From DATAOG01 sp963753685 (GTDB lineage Bacteria; Pseudomonadota; Alphaproteobacteria; Geminicoccales; Geminicoccaceae), in NCBI GenBank assembly GCA_963753685.1, contig CAVWDE010000021.1, positions 372,001 through 436,000 of the forward strand: a stretch of 64,000 nt of DNA. The letters are read 5' to 3'. Every line of letters begins with the position of its first letter. The stretch's first letter is position 1. The notes below the pieces were generated by a model. It was not told where the DNA came from, ran no database searches, and saw only the letters and a list, made by a program, of their open reading frames with translations. This document shows positions 9,187 to 18,295 of the stretch, piece after piece. The position numbers and the translations under genes are program-made.

Positions 9187-9420
9187 ATGGCTCAGGTGAT
9201 CGTCCGCAACCTCGACGACGACGTCGTCTCGTCCTTGAAGTTCAAGGCCGCGCTGCACGGCCATTCGCTCGAGCAGGAGCTGCGCGAGATCCTGAAGCGC
9301 GCTGCTGAGCTCTCGTCCGAGGAAAAGCTGGCGCTCGCGGATCGGATCGCCGCGCTCACACCGCGACCGCTCGAGACAGACAGCGCGGAAATGATTCGCG
9401 AGGACCGGGACAGCCGGTGA
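9187..9420 (+). CDS. vapB: VapB/FitA-type antitoxin (ribbon-helix-helix)
   Basis: A 77-residue protein beginning MAQVIVRNLDDDVV, the N-terminal strand of a ribbon-helix-helix DNA-binding domain. The helix region KFKAALHGHSLEQELREIL follows. The C-terminal half, ending in acidic and basic residues, would wrap the toxin. It overlaps the PIN-domain gene by four bases (GTGA), the usual toxin-antitoxin coupling. The product is expected to neutralise VapC and repress the operon. The ATG abuts a promoter-like sequence and has no visible ribosome binding site. Confidence 0.88.
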   Translation: MAQVIVRNLDDDVVSSLKFKAALHGHSLEQELREILKRAAELSSEEKLALADRIAALTPRPLETDSAEMIREDRDSR

Positions 9421-9830
9421 TCGTCGTCGTCGACGCCTCGGTCGCGATCAAGTGGTTCATTCTCGAACCCGATCGCGCGGCCGCGAGACTCTTGTTGGAG
9501 CCAGGACAGCGGCTGCTGGCGCCCGAGCTGATCGTCGCCGAGGTCGCCAACGCCATGTGGAAGCGGGTCATGGCGCGTGAAGCTGATCCGAGACAGGTGG
9601 CGGCGACGCTGGCATCGCTGCCGCGTTTCTTCGGCCGGCTCTTCACCCTGGCGCCGCTCGCCGCTCGCGCCATCGAGATCGCAACGGAGTTGCGTCATCC
9701 GGTCTACGACTGCTTTTATCTGGCGCTGGCTGAGGACGAAAAGGCGGTCGTGGTCACGGCCGACCGGCGGCTGATCGACCGGCTCGCCGGCAGTCCCTGG
9801 AAGCAGCGGTGTCGGCCGCTGGTAGGATAG
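9417..9830 (+). CDS. vapC: VapC-type PIN-domain ribonuclease toxin
   Basis: A 137-residue PIN-domain protein. Its acidic metal-binding residues fall in VVVDASVAIKW (Asp6), in PELIVAEVANAMW (Glu), in RHPVYDCFYLALA (Asp) and in VVTADRRLI (Asp), which is the full VapC quartet. Members of the family cut tRNA or rRNA to arrest growth. The start is GTG 9417, overlapping the vapB stop. The pair stands between catabolic genes on the same strand, a typical isolated chromosomal module. Confidence 0.9.
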   Translation: MIVVVDASVAIKWFILEPDRAAARLLLEPGQRLLAPELIVAEVANAMWKRVMAREADPRQVAATLASLPRFFGRLFTLAPLAARAIEIATELRHPVYDCFYLALAEDEKAVVVTADRRLIDRLAGSPWKQRCRPLVG

Positions 9831-9846
9831 GCGAGGGAGGCAGGCG

Positions 9847-10449
9847 GTGCTGGCGCCGATCGACTTCTACTTCGAGTTTGCGAGCCCCTATGGCTATCTC
9901 GCGAGCACCCAGATCGAGCGTCTCGGCGCCCGGCACGGCCGCGAGGTCGCCTGGCACCCGATCATGCTCGGCGCCGCCTTCAAGGAGACCGGCGCGCGGC
10001 CGCTCATGCAGACGCCGCTCAAGGGCCCTTACCTCCGGCAGGACGTGCCGCGCTTTGCCCGCCTGCTCGGGGTGCCATTTCGCGAGCCGCCGGTCATGCC
10101 GGCCAACTCCCTGGCCGCGAGCCGCGCCTTCGTCTGGCTGGAGCCGGATGACCCCGAGCTCGCCAAGCGGCTGGCGCGCGCGGTGTTCCAGGCCCATTGG
10201 GGCGAGGGCAGGGACATCGGCACGCCCCAACAGGTAGCCGAGATCGCGGCCGCTTTGGGCATCGAGCGGGGAGCCATGCTCGAGGCCGTGGCCGACCCCC
10301 TGATCAAGGATCGCCTCAAGCAGGCGACCGCGGTCGCGATCGAGCGCGGCGTCTTCGGCTCGCCGTTCATCTTCGTCGACGGCGAGCCGTTCTGGGGTGC
10401 TGATCGCCTCGGTCAGGTCGACGCTTGGCTGGCCCGCGGCGGCTGGTGA
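9847..10449 (+). CDS. 2-hydroxychromene-2-carboxylate isomerase / DsbA-like kappa-class GST family protein
   Basis: A 200-residue thioredoxin-fold protein of the HCCA isomerase family. The N-terminus APIDFYFEFASPYGYLAS contains the active-site Ser that contacts the glutathione sulfur in this family. The C-terminal GVFGSPFIFVDGEPFWGADR is the conserved cis-Pro and DGE region. The true substrate is probably not a chromene, because no naphthalene genes are nearby; the family is often attached to general acyl or aromatic catabolism. The start is GTG 9847, with GGGAGG six bases upstream. Confidence 0.85.
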   Translation: MLAPIDFYFEFASPYGYLASTQIERLGARHGREVAWHPIMLGAAFKETGARPLMQTPLKGPYLRQDVPRFARLLGVPFREPPVMPANSLAASRAFVWLEPDDPELAKRLARAVFQAHWGEGRDIGTPQQVAEIAAALGIERGAMLEAVADPLIKDRLKQATAVAIERGVFGSPFIFVDGEPFWGADRLGQVDAWLARGGW

Positions 10450-10468
10450 TCGTCTGGAAAGCCGTGCC

Positions 10469-11257
10469 ATGACCGCGCCCCCGCTGCTTTCCGAGCGACG
10501 CCCCGACGGCAGCGTCTGGATCACGCTCAATCGCCCGGAAATCCACAACGCCTTCGACGACCGGCTGATCGCCGATCTTACCGCTGAATTGACTCGACTG
10601 GCGGACGACGCGGCCGTGCGCGTGGTGGTCCTGACCGGCAGTGGCAAGAGCTTCTCAGCCGGTGCCGACCTCAACTGGATGCGCAAGACCGCGACCTATG
10701 GCGAGGCGGAAAATCTCGCCGACGCCAGAGCCTTGGCAAAGCTCATGGCGACCCTGAACGAGCTGCCGAAGCCGACCATCGCGCGGGTCAATGGTGCAGC
10801 GCTCGGCGGCGGCACCGGCCTGGTCGCCTGCTGCGACATCGTGGTCGCCAGCGCCGCGGCCCTGTTCGGCACGACCGAGGTCCGCCTCGGCCTGATCCCC
10901 TCCGTGATCGGCCCCTACGTCATCGCCGCGATCGGCCTCCGCCAGGCGCGCCGCCTGGTGCTGACCGGCGAGCGGATCGGCGCCGCCGAAGCGGCCCGCA
11001 TCGGGCTGGTCCACGAGGTCGTCGCCGCCGACCAGCTGGATGGCGCGGTCGAAACCATCGTCCGTCACCTCCTTCAGGGCGGGCCCGCCGCGCTCACCGC
11101 GGCCAAGCGCCTGGTGCGCGACCTGGCCGGGCAGCCGATCGGGCCGGACCTGATCGATGTCACTGCCAAGCTGATCGCTGCGCTCAGAGCAACCGCCGAG
11201 GCCCGCGAGGGCGTCGCGGCTTTCCTCGCCAAGCGGCCACCGAGCTGGCTTTCCTGA
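10469..11257 (+). CDS. liuC: enoyl-CoA hydratase/isomerase, methylglutaconyl-CoA hydratase-like
   Basis: A 262-residue crotonase-fold enzyme. It has the oxyanion-hole motifs SAGADLNWM and GAALGGGTGLVACCDI, and the catalytic-Glu segment TEVRLGLIPSVIGPYV. The string SAGADLNWM together with ATFGTTEV-like strands is characteristic of LiuC methylglutaconyl-CoA hydratases, which act two steps after isovaleryl-CoA dehydrogenase in leucine degradation. That enzyme is encoded upstream at 7962, but the carboxylase (LiuB/LiuD) and lyase genes are absent here, so the assignment rests on sequence. ATG 10469 is chosen; the open frame extends upstream into the isomerase gene. Confidence 0.82.
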   Translation: MTAPPLLSERRPDGSVWITLNRPEIHNAFDDRLIADLTAELTRLADDAAVRVVVLTGSGKSFSAGADLNWMRKTATYGEAENLADARALAKLMATLNELPKPTIARVNGAALGGGTGLVACCDIVVASAAALFGTTEVRLGLIPSVIGPYVIAAIGLRQARRLVLTGERIGAAEAARIGLVHEVVAADQLDGAVETIVRHLLQGGPAALTAAKRLVRDLAGQPIGPDLIDVTAKLIAALRATAEAREGVAAFLAKRPPSWLS

Positions 11258-11343
11258 TCGTTCCTAGGACCGCCGGCGCGCTGATCGCCGTCCTCGCGCT
11301 CGGCCTCGCCCTCTGGCCCGCGGCGGTCGGCCTCGAGCCCGCG

Positions 11344-12636
11344 ATGGCGCGGTCCGCGGCCCTGGTGCTCCTGGCGCTCGGCTGCTGGGCGACCGGCGCG
11401 CTGCCGTTCCATGTCACCGGCATCGGCCTGTTCGTGCTCGCAACCGTGCTCGGCGTAGCACCACCCCGGGTCATCTTCGCGGGCTTCAGCTCGAGCGCCC
11501 TCTGGCTCGTGTTCGGGGGTCTGGTGATCGGCGCCGCCGTTGAGACCACCGGCCTCGGCCGACGGCTCGCGCGGCTGCTGGTCAGCCATCTCGGCGGCTG
11601 TTACCGCCGGATCGTCTACGGCACGGTCGCGCTCGGGGTGGGTCTCGCGTTCCTGGTCCCGGCGGCGATGGGCCGGATCATGATTCTGATGCCGATCTTC
11701 GCGGCGCTTACGGCCGAGCTCGGCTTCGCGCCCGGCCGGCGCGGCCGCACCGGCATCCTGCTCGCGGTCGCGTTCGGCACCATCCTGCCGGCGTTCGCGA
11801 TCCTGCCGGCGAACCTGCCCAACATGGTGCTCCTGGGTGTGGCTGAGACCCTCTACGGCGTCGGCATCTCGTACGGCGCCTGGCTTCTGCTCCACTTTCC
11901 GTTGCTCGGGCTCGGTTATGGGATGCTGCTCGCCGAGCTGGTCTGCCGGCTGTTCCCGGACCGCTTGGACGACCGTCCCCGTCGCCCCAACGGCGACCCG
12001 CTGCCGCCCTGGTCGCCCGCGGAGCGCCGCCTGCTGGGCATTCTAGTCGTGGCGCTCCTGCTGTGGGCGACCGATTCGCTGCATGGCATCTCGCCCGGCT
12101 GGGTCGCGCTCACGGCGGCGCTGGTCTGCATGCTGCCGGGCGTCGGCGTGATCGATCCGCGCACCTTCGAGACCGCAACCAGCTTCGGAACTTTCTTCTA
12201 TGTCGCGGGGTTGCTCGGCATGGTCAGCCTGATCGACGCGAGCGGGCTGGCTGGTGTCCTGGGAGCCAAAGCGCGCGCCTGGTTGCCGCTCGCAGCCGGG
12301 GCGCCCGCCGAAAGCTTCGGGGCTCTGGTTGCCGCGGCCAGCCTGGTCGGCCTGGTGACGACCCACCCGGGCGTGCCGGCCGTGCTCGGGCCGCTCGCGG
12401 CGCCCATGGCAAAGGCTTCGGATCTGCCGCTGGTGAGCGTCCTGATGACGCAGATCGTCGGCTTCTCGACCATGCTGCTGCCCTACCAGTCGGCGCCGGT
12501 GATGGTCGCGCTGCAGCTCGCCAATCTGCGCCTCGCCGCTGCGACCAGACTGAGCCTGCTGCTCGGTGGCCTGACCCTGCTGGTGTTGGTTCCACTCGAC
12601 TACCTGTGGTGGCGCTGGCTCGGCTATCTCGACTAA
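11344..12636 (+). CDS. SLC13/DASS-type anion permease
   Basis: A polytopic inner-membrane carrier (430 residues from ATG 11344) with about eleven hydrophobic segments. It resembles the divalent anion:sodium symporter family, which moves dicarboxylates, citrate or sulfate. The two pseudo-repeats around PAAMGRIMILMPI and LVTTHPGVPAVLGPLA replace the usual SNT motifs only loosely, so the substrate cannot be named. The reading frame stays open upstream: codons 11281-11343 encode a further hydrophobic helix (LIAVLALGLALWPAAVG) that matches the usual first helix of the family. The real start may therefore be a non-AUG codon such as CTG 11281 or 11254. Confidence 0.8.
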   Translation: MARSAALVLLALGCWATGALPFHVTGIGLFVLATVLGVAPPRVIFAGFSSSALWLVFGGLVIGAAVETTGLGRRLARLLVSHLGGCYRRIVYGTVALGVGLAFLVPAAMGRIMILMPIFAALTAELGFAPGRRGRTGILLAVAFGTILPAFAILPANLPNMVLLGVAETLYGVGISYGAWLLLHFPLLGLGYGMLLAELVCRLFPDRLDDRPRRPNGDPLPPWSPAERRLLGILVVALLLWATDSLHGISPGWVALTAALVCMLPGVGVIDPRTFETATSFGTFFYVAGLLGMVSLIDASGLAGVLGAKARAWLPLAAGAPAESFGALVAAASLVGLVTTHPGVPAVLGPLAAPMAKASDLPLVSVLMTQIVGFSTMLLPYQSAPVMVALQLANLRLAAATRLSLLLGGLTLLVLVPLDYLWWRWLGYLD

Positions 12637-12707
12637 AGCCTTGCGGTGGCGCGATTTGCTGCAACGCACCCAAAAGTGGCATGAAAGCTTTGTAACGAAC
12701 TTGGAGG

Positions 12708-12735
12708 TTGAAGGTTCCTTAACCATTTCTACATA
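12708..12735 (+). promoter_or_regulatory. candidate promoter upstream of leucine dehydrogenase gene
   Basis: TTGAAG (12708-12713) and TACATA (12730-12735) are separated by 16 bases in a short AT-rich patch that stands out from the GC-rich surroundings. The leucine dehydrogenase ATG is about 100 bases downstream. No operator is recognised. Confidence 0.4.
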
Positions 12736-12837
12736 GAAAACCGGGCTCGAGCTCTGGACCAACGGGTGTCTGCAGCCGGTCCCAGGGCCGTCATCAAGTC
12801 AGCTTGTCCTCGTGCGGCTGGTACCTTGGAGACGGAA

Positions 12838-13944
12838 ATGGATGTGTTTGCTTCGCCTGCGTTCGACAATCACGAGCAGGTGGTCTTCTTCTTCGATCGG
12901 GCAAGCGGCCTGAAGGCCATCGTCGCCCTGCACGATACGACCCTCGGTCCGGCCATCGGCGGCTGTCGCATGTGGCCTTACGCGAGCGAGGCCGAGGCGG
13001 TGACCGACGTTCTGCGCCTCGCCAAAGGCATGACCTACAAGGCGGCGATGGCCAATCTGCCGTTTGGCGGCGGCAAGACCGTGATCATCGGCGACCCCAG
13101 GACCGGCAAGTCGGAGGCCCTGTTCCGGGCGCTTGGCCGCGCGGTCGACAGTCTGGGCGGGCGCTACTACACCGGCGAGGACGTCGGCACCTGCCCGGCC
13201 GACATGGACTGGGCGTTCGCTGAGACGCCCTGCGTGCTCGGGCGCTCGAGCGGCAGTAGCGGCGATCCGTCGCCGGTCACGGCGCGCGGCGTCTGGCTCG
13301 GGATTCGGGCCGCCGTCAAGCACCGGCTCGGGCTCACGGACCTGACCGGCGTCCGGATCGCGGTTCAGGGGCTCGGCCACGTCGGCTACAACGTCGCCCG
13401 GCTGCTCGCTCAGGACGGGGCCAGGCTGATCGTCGCCGATCTGGACCCGACCCGTGCCGAGCGCGCCGCCGAGGAGTTCGGCGCCCGCCTGGTCGATGGC
13501 GAGCAGATCTTCGGGGTCGAGGCGGAGGTGCTGACACCCTGCGCGCTCGGTGGCGTGATCAATGACGACACGGTGCCACGGCTGACCTGCAAGATCGTCG
13601 CCGGCGCCGCCAACAACCAGCTGCTCGAGCCGCGCCACGGCGCCGCTCTGCACGCGCGCGGCATCCTCTACGCACCCGACTACGTGATCAACGCCGGCGG
13701 TCTGATCAACATCGCCGAGGAGCTGCGCTCCACCAGCTACGACCGCGGCCGGGTCCTGGCCAAGGTCCAGACCATTGCCGAGACGCTGACCGAGGTGTTC
13801 GAGCGCTCCGTGCGCGAGGGCGCGCCGACCAACCTGATCGCCGACCGGCTCGCGGAAGAGCGGATCCGGAACGGGCGCCAGGCCCAGGCGCAGCGCTCGA
13901 GCCGCGAGGTTCTGCCCACAGCGCGGGTAGTCGCCGTCGGTTGA
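12838..13944 (+). CDS. leucine (branched-chain amino acid) dehydrogenase
   Basis: A 368-residue Glu/Leu/Phe/Val dehydrogenase that would convert leucine to 4-methyl-2-oxopentanoate using NAD. It shows PAIGGCRMWPYASE, the catalytic-Lys segment LPFGGGKTVI, GEDVGTCPADM and the Rossmann motif GLGHVGYNVA. ATG 12838 is preceded by GGAG seven bases away and matches the family start; an in-frame GTG at 12766 would add 24 unsupported residues. Together with isovaleryl-CoA dehydrogenase and the LiuC-like hydratase it outlines a leucine-degradation neighbourhood. Confidence 0.92.
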   Translation: MDVFASPAFDNHEQVVFFFDRASGLKAIVALHDTTLGPAIGGCRMWPYASEAEAVTDVLRLAKGMTYKAAMANLPFGGGKTVIIGDPRTGKSEALFRALGRAVDSLGGRYYTGEDVGTCPADMDWAFAETPCVLGRSSGSSGDPSPVTARGVWLGIRAAVKHRLGLTDLTGVRIAVQGLGHVGYNVARLLAQDGARLIVADLDPTRAERAAEEFGARLVDGEQIFGVEAEVLTPCALGGVINDDTVPRLTCKIVAGAANNQLLEPRHGAALHARGILYAPDYVINAGGLINIAEELRSTSYDRGRVLAKVQTIAETLTEVFERSVREGAPTNLIADRLAEERIRNGRQAQAQRSSREVLPTARVVAVG

Positions 13945-14099
13945 GCGCCGGGGTGCGCTGGCGGCCTTTCGCGGCTGCCAGCGGCCAAATCCGGGCTGCC
14001 GGGCTCGGCCAATTGACGGCCGACCAACCGCCAAGCCATGCTACCATCGCGAACCGGGGAACCTGCCAGTCGATCCCAGACACCGAAGGTCATCCCGCC

Positions 14100-17000
14100 A
14101 TGGCCGCGCGCATCCTGGACGACCGACCGCCGCTCGGAGAAGAGCCGCTGCGCGCCGCTATCCGCCGGGCACACCGCGCCGACGAAGCGGCGACCATCGC
14201 GACCCTGCTCGCCGAGGCGAGCGTCGAGCCCGAGCCGCGAGCGAGGATCGAGGCTCGTGCCCGGCGCCTGGCGGAGCGGGTTCGTGAGGCAGGCGGCGAT
14301 CAGCTCGGCGTCGAAGCCTTCCTGCACGAATACAGCCTCAGCACGCGCGAAGGCATCATGCTGATGTGCCTCGCCGAAGCCCTGCTTCGCATCCCCGATG
14401 CCGAGACCAGGGACCTGCTGATCCGCGACAAGCTCAGCCTCGGCGACTGGGCCCGCCATCTCGGCCAGAGCGAATCCCTGTTCGTCAACGCCTCGACCTG
14501 GGGCCTGATGCTGACCGGGCGGCTGGTCCGGGTCGACCTGGAGCGCGAAGGCGAGGCCGGTACCCGCTTCACCCGCCTCGCCCAGCGGCTCGGCGAACCG
14601 GTCGTACGCCAAGCGATCCTGCAGGCGATGCGCGTCCTGGGGCGCCACTTCGTCCTCGGCCAGACGATCGAGGCGGCGATCCGGCGCGCCCGTGAGCTCG
14701 AGCAGAAGGGCTACCGGTATTCCTACGACATGCTGGGCGAAGGCGCCAAAACCACCGCCGACGCGGAGCGCTATCAGGTGGCCTATCGCGACGCCATCGC
14801 GGCGATCGTGAAGGCCGCGCGGGGCGACGATCTGATGGCGCGGCCGAGCGTCTCGATCAAGCTCTCGGCGCTGCATCCCCGCTATGAGGTGGCACAGCAC
14901 CGCCGCCTCGAGGCCGAGCTCCTGCCGCGCCTGGTCGAGCTCCTGGCACAGGCGCGCGCCGGCCGCATCACGGTTACCATCGACGCCGAGGAGACCGACC
15001 GCCTCGAGCCCTCGCTCGATCTGTTCGAGCGCCTGGCGGCGGCGCCAGAGCTCGGCGGCTGGGACGGCCTCGGACTCGCGGTCCAGGCCTATCAGAAGCG
15101 CGCCCTCCCCGTGATCGCCTGGCTCGGGGACCTGGCCCGCCGCCACCGGCGCCGGATTCCGGTCCGCTTGGTCAAGGGCGCCTATTGGGACACCGAGATC
15201 AAGCGCGCCCAGGAGCAGGGCTTCGATGACTATCCGGTGTTCACGCGCAAGCTCGCGACCGACGTCTCCTATCTCGCCTGCGCCGGTTGCCTGCTCGCGG
15301 GCGGCGAGGCCTTCTACCCGCAGTTCGCGACCCACAATGCCCAGACGCTTGCCAGCATCATCGAGCTCGCCGGCGACCGGCGCACGTTCGAGTTCCAGCG
15401 CCTGCACGGCATGGGCGAAGCCCTCTATGCGGACCTGAGAGCGGACGATGCCCTCGACATCGCCTGCCGCGTCTACGCGCCGGTCGGCAGTCACGAGGAC
15501 CTGCTGCCCTATCTGGTGCGTCGGTTGCTCGAGAACGGCGCCAACACCTCCTTCGTCAATCGGATCCTGGACCCGGCAATTCCCATCGAGAGCCTGGTCG
15601 AGGACCCGGCGCTGCAGCTCGCGCGCCTCGAGCCGAAGGCCAACCCGAAGATCCCGCTTCCGCCGGCTCTCTATGGCGCGGGGCGCAAGAACTCGCGCGG
15701 CCTCGATCTGGCCGATCCCGAAGAACTCGCGCGTCTCGCGACCCGGATCGAGGCCGACTTCGCGCCAGGCCTGGTCGCCAGGCCCGGTGTCACGACGGAT
15801 GCCCGCGCACCGAGAGCGATCCACGATCCGGCCGACCGGTCACGCGCGATCGGCGCCGTGATCGAGGCCGATCCGGCCGCGGTCGGGCAGGCGGTGGCGC
15901 TGGCGGAGCAGGGCTTTCCAACCTGGGACCGGACCCCGGTCGAGATGCGTGCGGCCTGCCTGGAGCGGGCAGCCGACCTCTATGAGGCGAACGCGCCCGA
16001 GCTCTTGGCCTGGTGCGTGCGCGAGGCCGGCAAGACCATGGTCGACGCCGTGGCGGAGGTCCGCGAGGCGGTCGATTTTCTCCGCTACTACGCGGTCGAG
16101 GCGAGGGCCGCCGTGCCGCCTCATGAGCTGCGGGGCCCGACCGGGGAGAGCAACCAGATCACGCTGCACGGCCGCGGGGTGTTCGCCGCGATCAGCCCCT
16201 GGAACTTCCCGCTCGCGATTTTCACCGGCCAGGTCGCCGCGGCGCTCGTGGTCGGCAACGCGGTGATCGCCAAGCCGGCGCCACAAACTCCGCTGATCGC
16301 CGCCCGGGCGGTGGCACTCCTGCAGCAGGCGGGCGTGCCCGAGGACGCCTTGATCCTGCTCCCCGGCGGGCCGGAGGTCGGGGCGCGGTTGGTCGAGAGC
16401 CCACAGGTCGCCGGCGTCGTCTTCACCGGCTCGACCCGGACCGCCTGGCGGATCAACCGCACGCTCGCCGCCAGGGACGGGCCGATCCCGGTCCTGATCG
16501 CCGAAACCGGCGGCCAGAATGCGATGCTGGTTGACTCCTCGGCCCTGCCCGAGCAAGTGGTGGCCGATGTCCTGCTCTCGGCCTTCCGCTCGGCGGGGCA
16601 GCGCTGCTCGGCGCTCCGTGTCCTCTATCTCCAGGACGCAATCGCGGAGCGTGTGCTCGAGATGCTGGCGGGCGCGATGCTCGAGCTCCGGGTCGGCGAT
16701 CCCGGCCAGCTTCAGACCGACATCGGGCCGGTCATCGACGACGCCGCGCGCGAGCGCCTGACCCAACACGCCGAGCGGATGCAACGCGAAGCCCGGCTGA
16801 TTCAGCGCGTGCCGCTCGAGCCGGCGCTGGCCTCCGGCTGCTTCTTCGCACCGCACACGTTCGAGATCGAGACCATCGAGCAACTTGAGGACGAGGTCTT
16901 CGGGCCGATCCTGCACGTTGTGCGCTTCGCCGGCGACCGCCTCGATCAGATCATCGATGCGATCAACGGTACGGGCTACGGCCTGACGCTCGGTGTCCAC

Positions 17001-17267
17001 AGCCGGATCGACCAGACCATCGAGCGGGTGCTGCAAAGGGCGCGCGCCGGCAACATCTACGTCAACCGCAACATGATCGGCGCCGTGGTCGGGGTCCAAC
17101 CCTTCGGCGGCGAGCGGCTGTCGGGCACCGGTCCCAAGGCCGGCGGCCCCCACTATCTGCCGCGCTTTGCGACCGAGCGCACCGTCAGCATCAACACCGC
17201 CGCGGTCGGCGGCAACGCCAGCCTGCTCAGCCTCGAGGATGCACCGGCAACGCCGGCCCCAAGCTAA
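14100..17267 (+). CDS. putA: bifunctional proline dehydrogenase / L-glutamate gamma-semialdehyde dehydrogenase
   Basis: A 1055-residue PutA that oxidises proline to glutamate in two steps with channelled intermediate. The FAD-dependent proline dehydrogenase barrel occupies about residues 100-480, with SYDMLGEGAKT, RLVKGAYWDTEIKRAQ and FATHNAQT. The NAD-dependent aldehyde dehydrogenase follows at about 530-1010, with SPWNFPLAIFTGQ, FTGSTRTAW and the catalytic Cys in SAGQRCSALR near residue 836. There is no N-terminal ribbon-helix-helix domain, so this is a bifunctional, non-DNA-binding PutA. The ATG at 14100 is chosen because the open frame before it lacks family similarity. It lies 155 bases after leucine dehydrogenase. 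Confidence 0.96.
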   Translation: MAARILDDRPPLGEEPLRAAIRRAHRADEAATIATLLAEASVEPEPRARIEARARRLAERVREAGGDQLGVEAFLHEYSLSTREGIMLMCLAEALLRIPDAETRDLLIRDKLSLGDWARHLGQSESLFVNASTWGLMLTGRLVRVDLEREGEAGTRFTRLAQRLGEPVVRQAILQAMRVLGRHFVLGQTIEAAIRRARELEQKGYRYSYDMLGEGAKTTADAERYQVAYRDAIAAIVKAARGDDLMARPSVSIKLSALHPRYEVAQHRRLEAELLPRLVELLAQARAGRITVTIDAEETDRLEPSLDLFERLAAAPELGGWDGLGLAVQAYQKRALPVIAWLGDLARRHRRRIPVRLVKGAYWDTEIKRAQEQGFDDYPVFTRKLATDVSYLACAGCLLAGGEAFYPQFATHNAQTLASIIELAGDRRTFEFQRLHGMGEALYADLRADDALDIACRVYAPVGSHEDLLPYLVRRLLENGANTSFVNRILDPAIPIESLVEDPALQLARLEPKANPKIPLPPALYGAGRKNSRGLDLADPEELARLATRIEADFAPGLVARPGVTTDARAPRAIHDPADRSRAIGAVIEADPAAVGQAVALAEQGFPTWDRTPVEMRAACLERAADLYEANAPELLAWCVREAGKTMVDAVAEVREAVDFLRYYAVEARAAVPPHELRGPTGESNQITLHGRGVFAAISPWNFPLAIFTGQVAAALVVGNAVIAKPAPQTPLIAARAVALLQQAGVPEDALILLPGGPEVGARLVESPQVAGVVFTGSTRTAWRINRTLAARDGPIPVLIAETGGQNAMLVDSSALPEQVVADVLLSAFRSAGQRCSALRVLYLQDAIAERVLEMLAGAMLELRVGDPGQLQTDIGPVIDDAARERLTQHAERMQREARLIQRVPLEPALASGCFFAPHTFEIETIEQLEDEVFGPILHVVRFAGDRLDQIIDAINGTGYGLTLGVHSRIDQTIERVLQRARAGNIYVNRNMIGAVVGVQPFGGERLSGTGPKAGGPHYLPRFATERTVSINTAAVGGNASLLSLEDAPATPAPS

Positions 17268-17292
17268 TGGCAAGCGCCGCCCGGCGCCGTCC

Positions 17293-17556
17293 TCAGGATC
17301 GCCACCACTGCCGCCAGCTGGTGGGCGCGCCGTGCAGCATCCGCCAACGCTGCGGCTTGCGGTACCAGAGGCGGTCCACCTGGCGAGCGCACAGCGAGCC
17401 GACGATCGCGATCGCGCCGACCACCATCAGGGTCAACCCGAAGCCGGCAGCCCGCTCCCGGATCGGCGCCGCCAGTCCGGACGCGGGCCCGAAATAGGCG
17501 AGCGCCCCGACGAGACCCACCGCCAGGCCGAACAGCGCACCGAGGACCCGCTGCAT
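17293..17556 (-). CDS. small two-helix membrane protein
   Basis: An 87-residue protein with two hydrophobic helices (about residues 5-24 and 37-56) separated by a short basic loop, and a basic, Trp-rich tail (DRLWYRKPQRWRML). I do not recognise a family. It converges with putA, whose stop is 26 bases away. GAGGCGAAG lies just before the start codon. It is supported by coherent membrane topology rather than homology. Confidence 0.5.
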   Translation of the reverse strand: MQRVLGALFGLAVGLVGALAYFGPASGLAAPIRERAAGFGLTLMVVGAIAIVGSLCARQVDRLWYRKPQRWRMLHGAPTSWRQWWRS

Positions 17557-17593
17557 GATCGCTTCGCCTCACGCGCCGCCGCCCTCGGGCGGG

Positions 17594-18034
17594 TCAGCGC
17601 ACGAACTCGACCTCGTGCAGACCCGAGACGCGGATCGCTTCCTCGATGTCGGTGAGATTATGCAGCCGGTCGAACAGCTCTTTGAGCCGGCCCGCGGGAC
17701 TGACCCAGAACAGCGCCCGGGTCGCGGTCGCGGTGTTGTTGTAGTAGGCGTGCGGGATGCCCATCGGCATGCGCACCAGATCGCCCGGTTTCGCCTGCAG
17801 CTTGGCGTCCCCGAGCTGGAGGTCGAACACTCCCTCCAGCATGTAGATGAACTCGTCCTGGTGCGGGTGGATATGCAGCGGCACGAAGGTCCCGGGCGGG
17901 TCGAGGGTCTCGAAGCAGAAGCAGCCGGCGCTGAGCGCCTTCAGAAAGTAGGTGTGCCCGAGCACGTTCCACGTGACCCCGTCCTGACCCGCGCCGGCAC
18001 CACTGATGCCGGGCAGCAGAACCGTCTCGACCAT
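17594..18034 (-). CDS. cupin-domain protein
   Basis: A 146-residue single-domain cupin. Motif 1 (HIHPHQDEFIYMLEG) supplies two His and a Glu, and motif 2 (PGDLVRMPMGIPHAYYN) supplies the third His, so a mononuclear metal site is likely. Cupins of this size are often isomerases or dioxygenases, or bind small ligands; no specific reaction can be assigned. ATG 18034 is preceded by GGAGGAGG at ideal spacing and decides the start over an in-frame TTG further upstream. Confidence 0.83.
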   Translation of the reverse strand: MVETVLLPGISGAGAGQDGVTWNVLGHTYFLKALSAGCFCFETLDPPGTFVPLHIHPHQDEFIYMLEGVFDLQLGDAKLQAKPGDLVRMPMGIPHAYYNNTATATRALFWVSPAGRLKELFDRLHNLTDIEEAIRVSGLHEVEFVR

Positions 18035-18295
18035 CGGCTGCCTCCTCCGCTCACGATGCCTCAACTGCTACCGCATCGGCATCCGGATGACTACAGGCGG
18101 AAAAGGGGCCTGGCACGCGCATCCCCGAGCTTGCTCGCACCGCGAGCCGAGCCCTTGCGGCCCGAGCACCAACCCGCTCGGCCCTCGATCTCGGCTGCCT
18201 CGAATTTCGGGCGATAGCGGAAAGACCCGAAGCCGCTGTAGAGCTCCGCTGCTGGCCCCGTCGGGGCTCCCGTGGTCGGTCGCCGGGTTGCGCGG

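Noticed and set aside
13941..14099. Longer N-terminus for PutA
   Set aside because: These 53 codons show no similarity to PutA or to ribbon-helix-helix domains. ATG 14100 fits the family.
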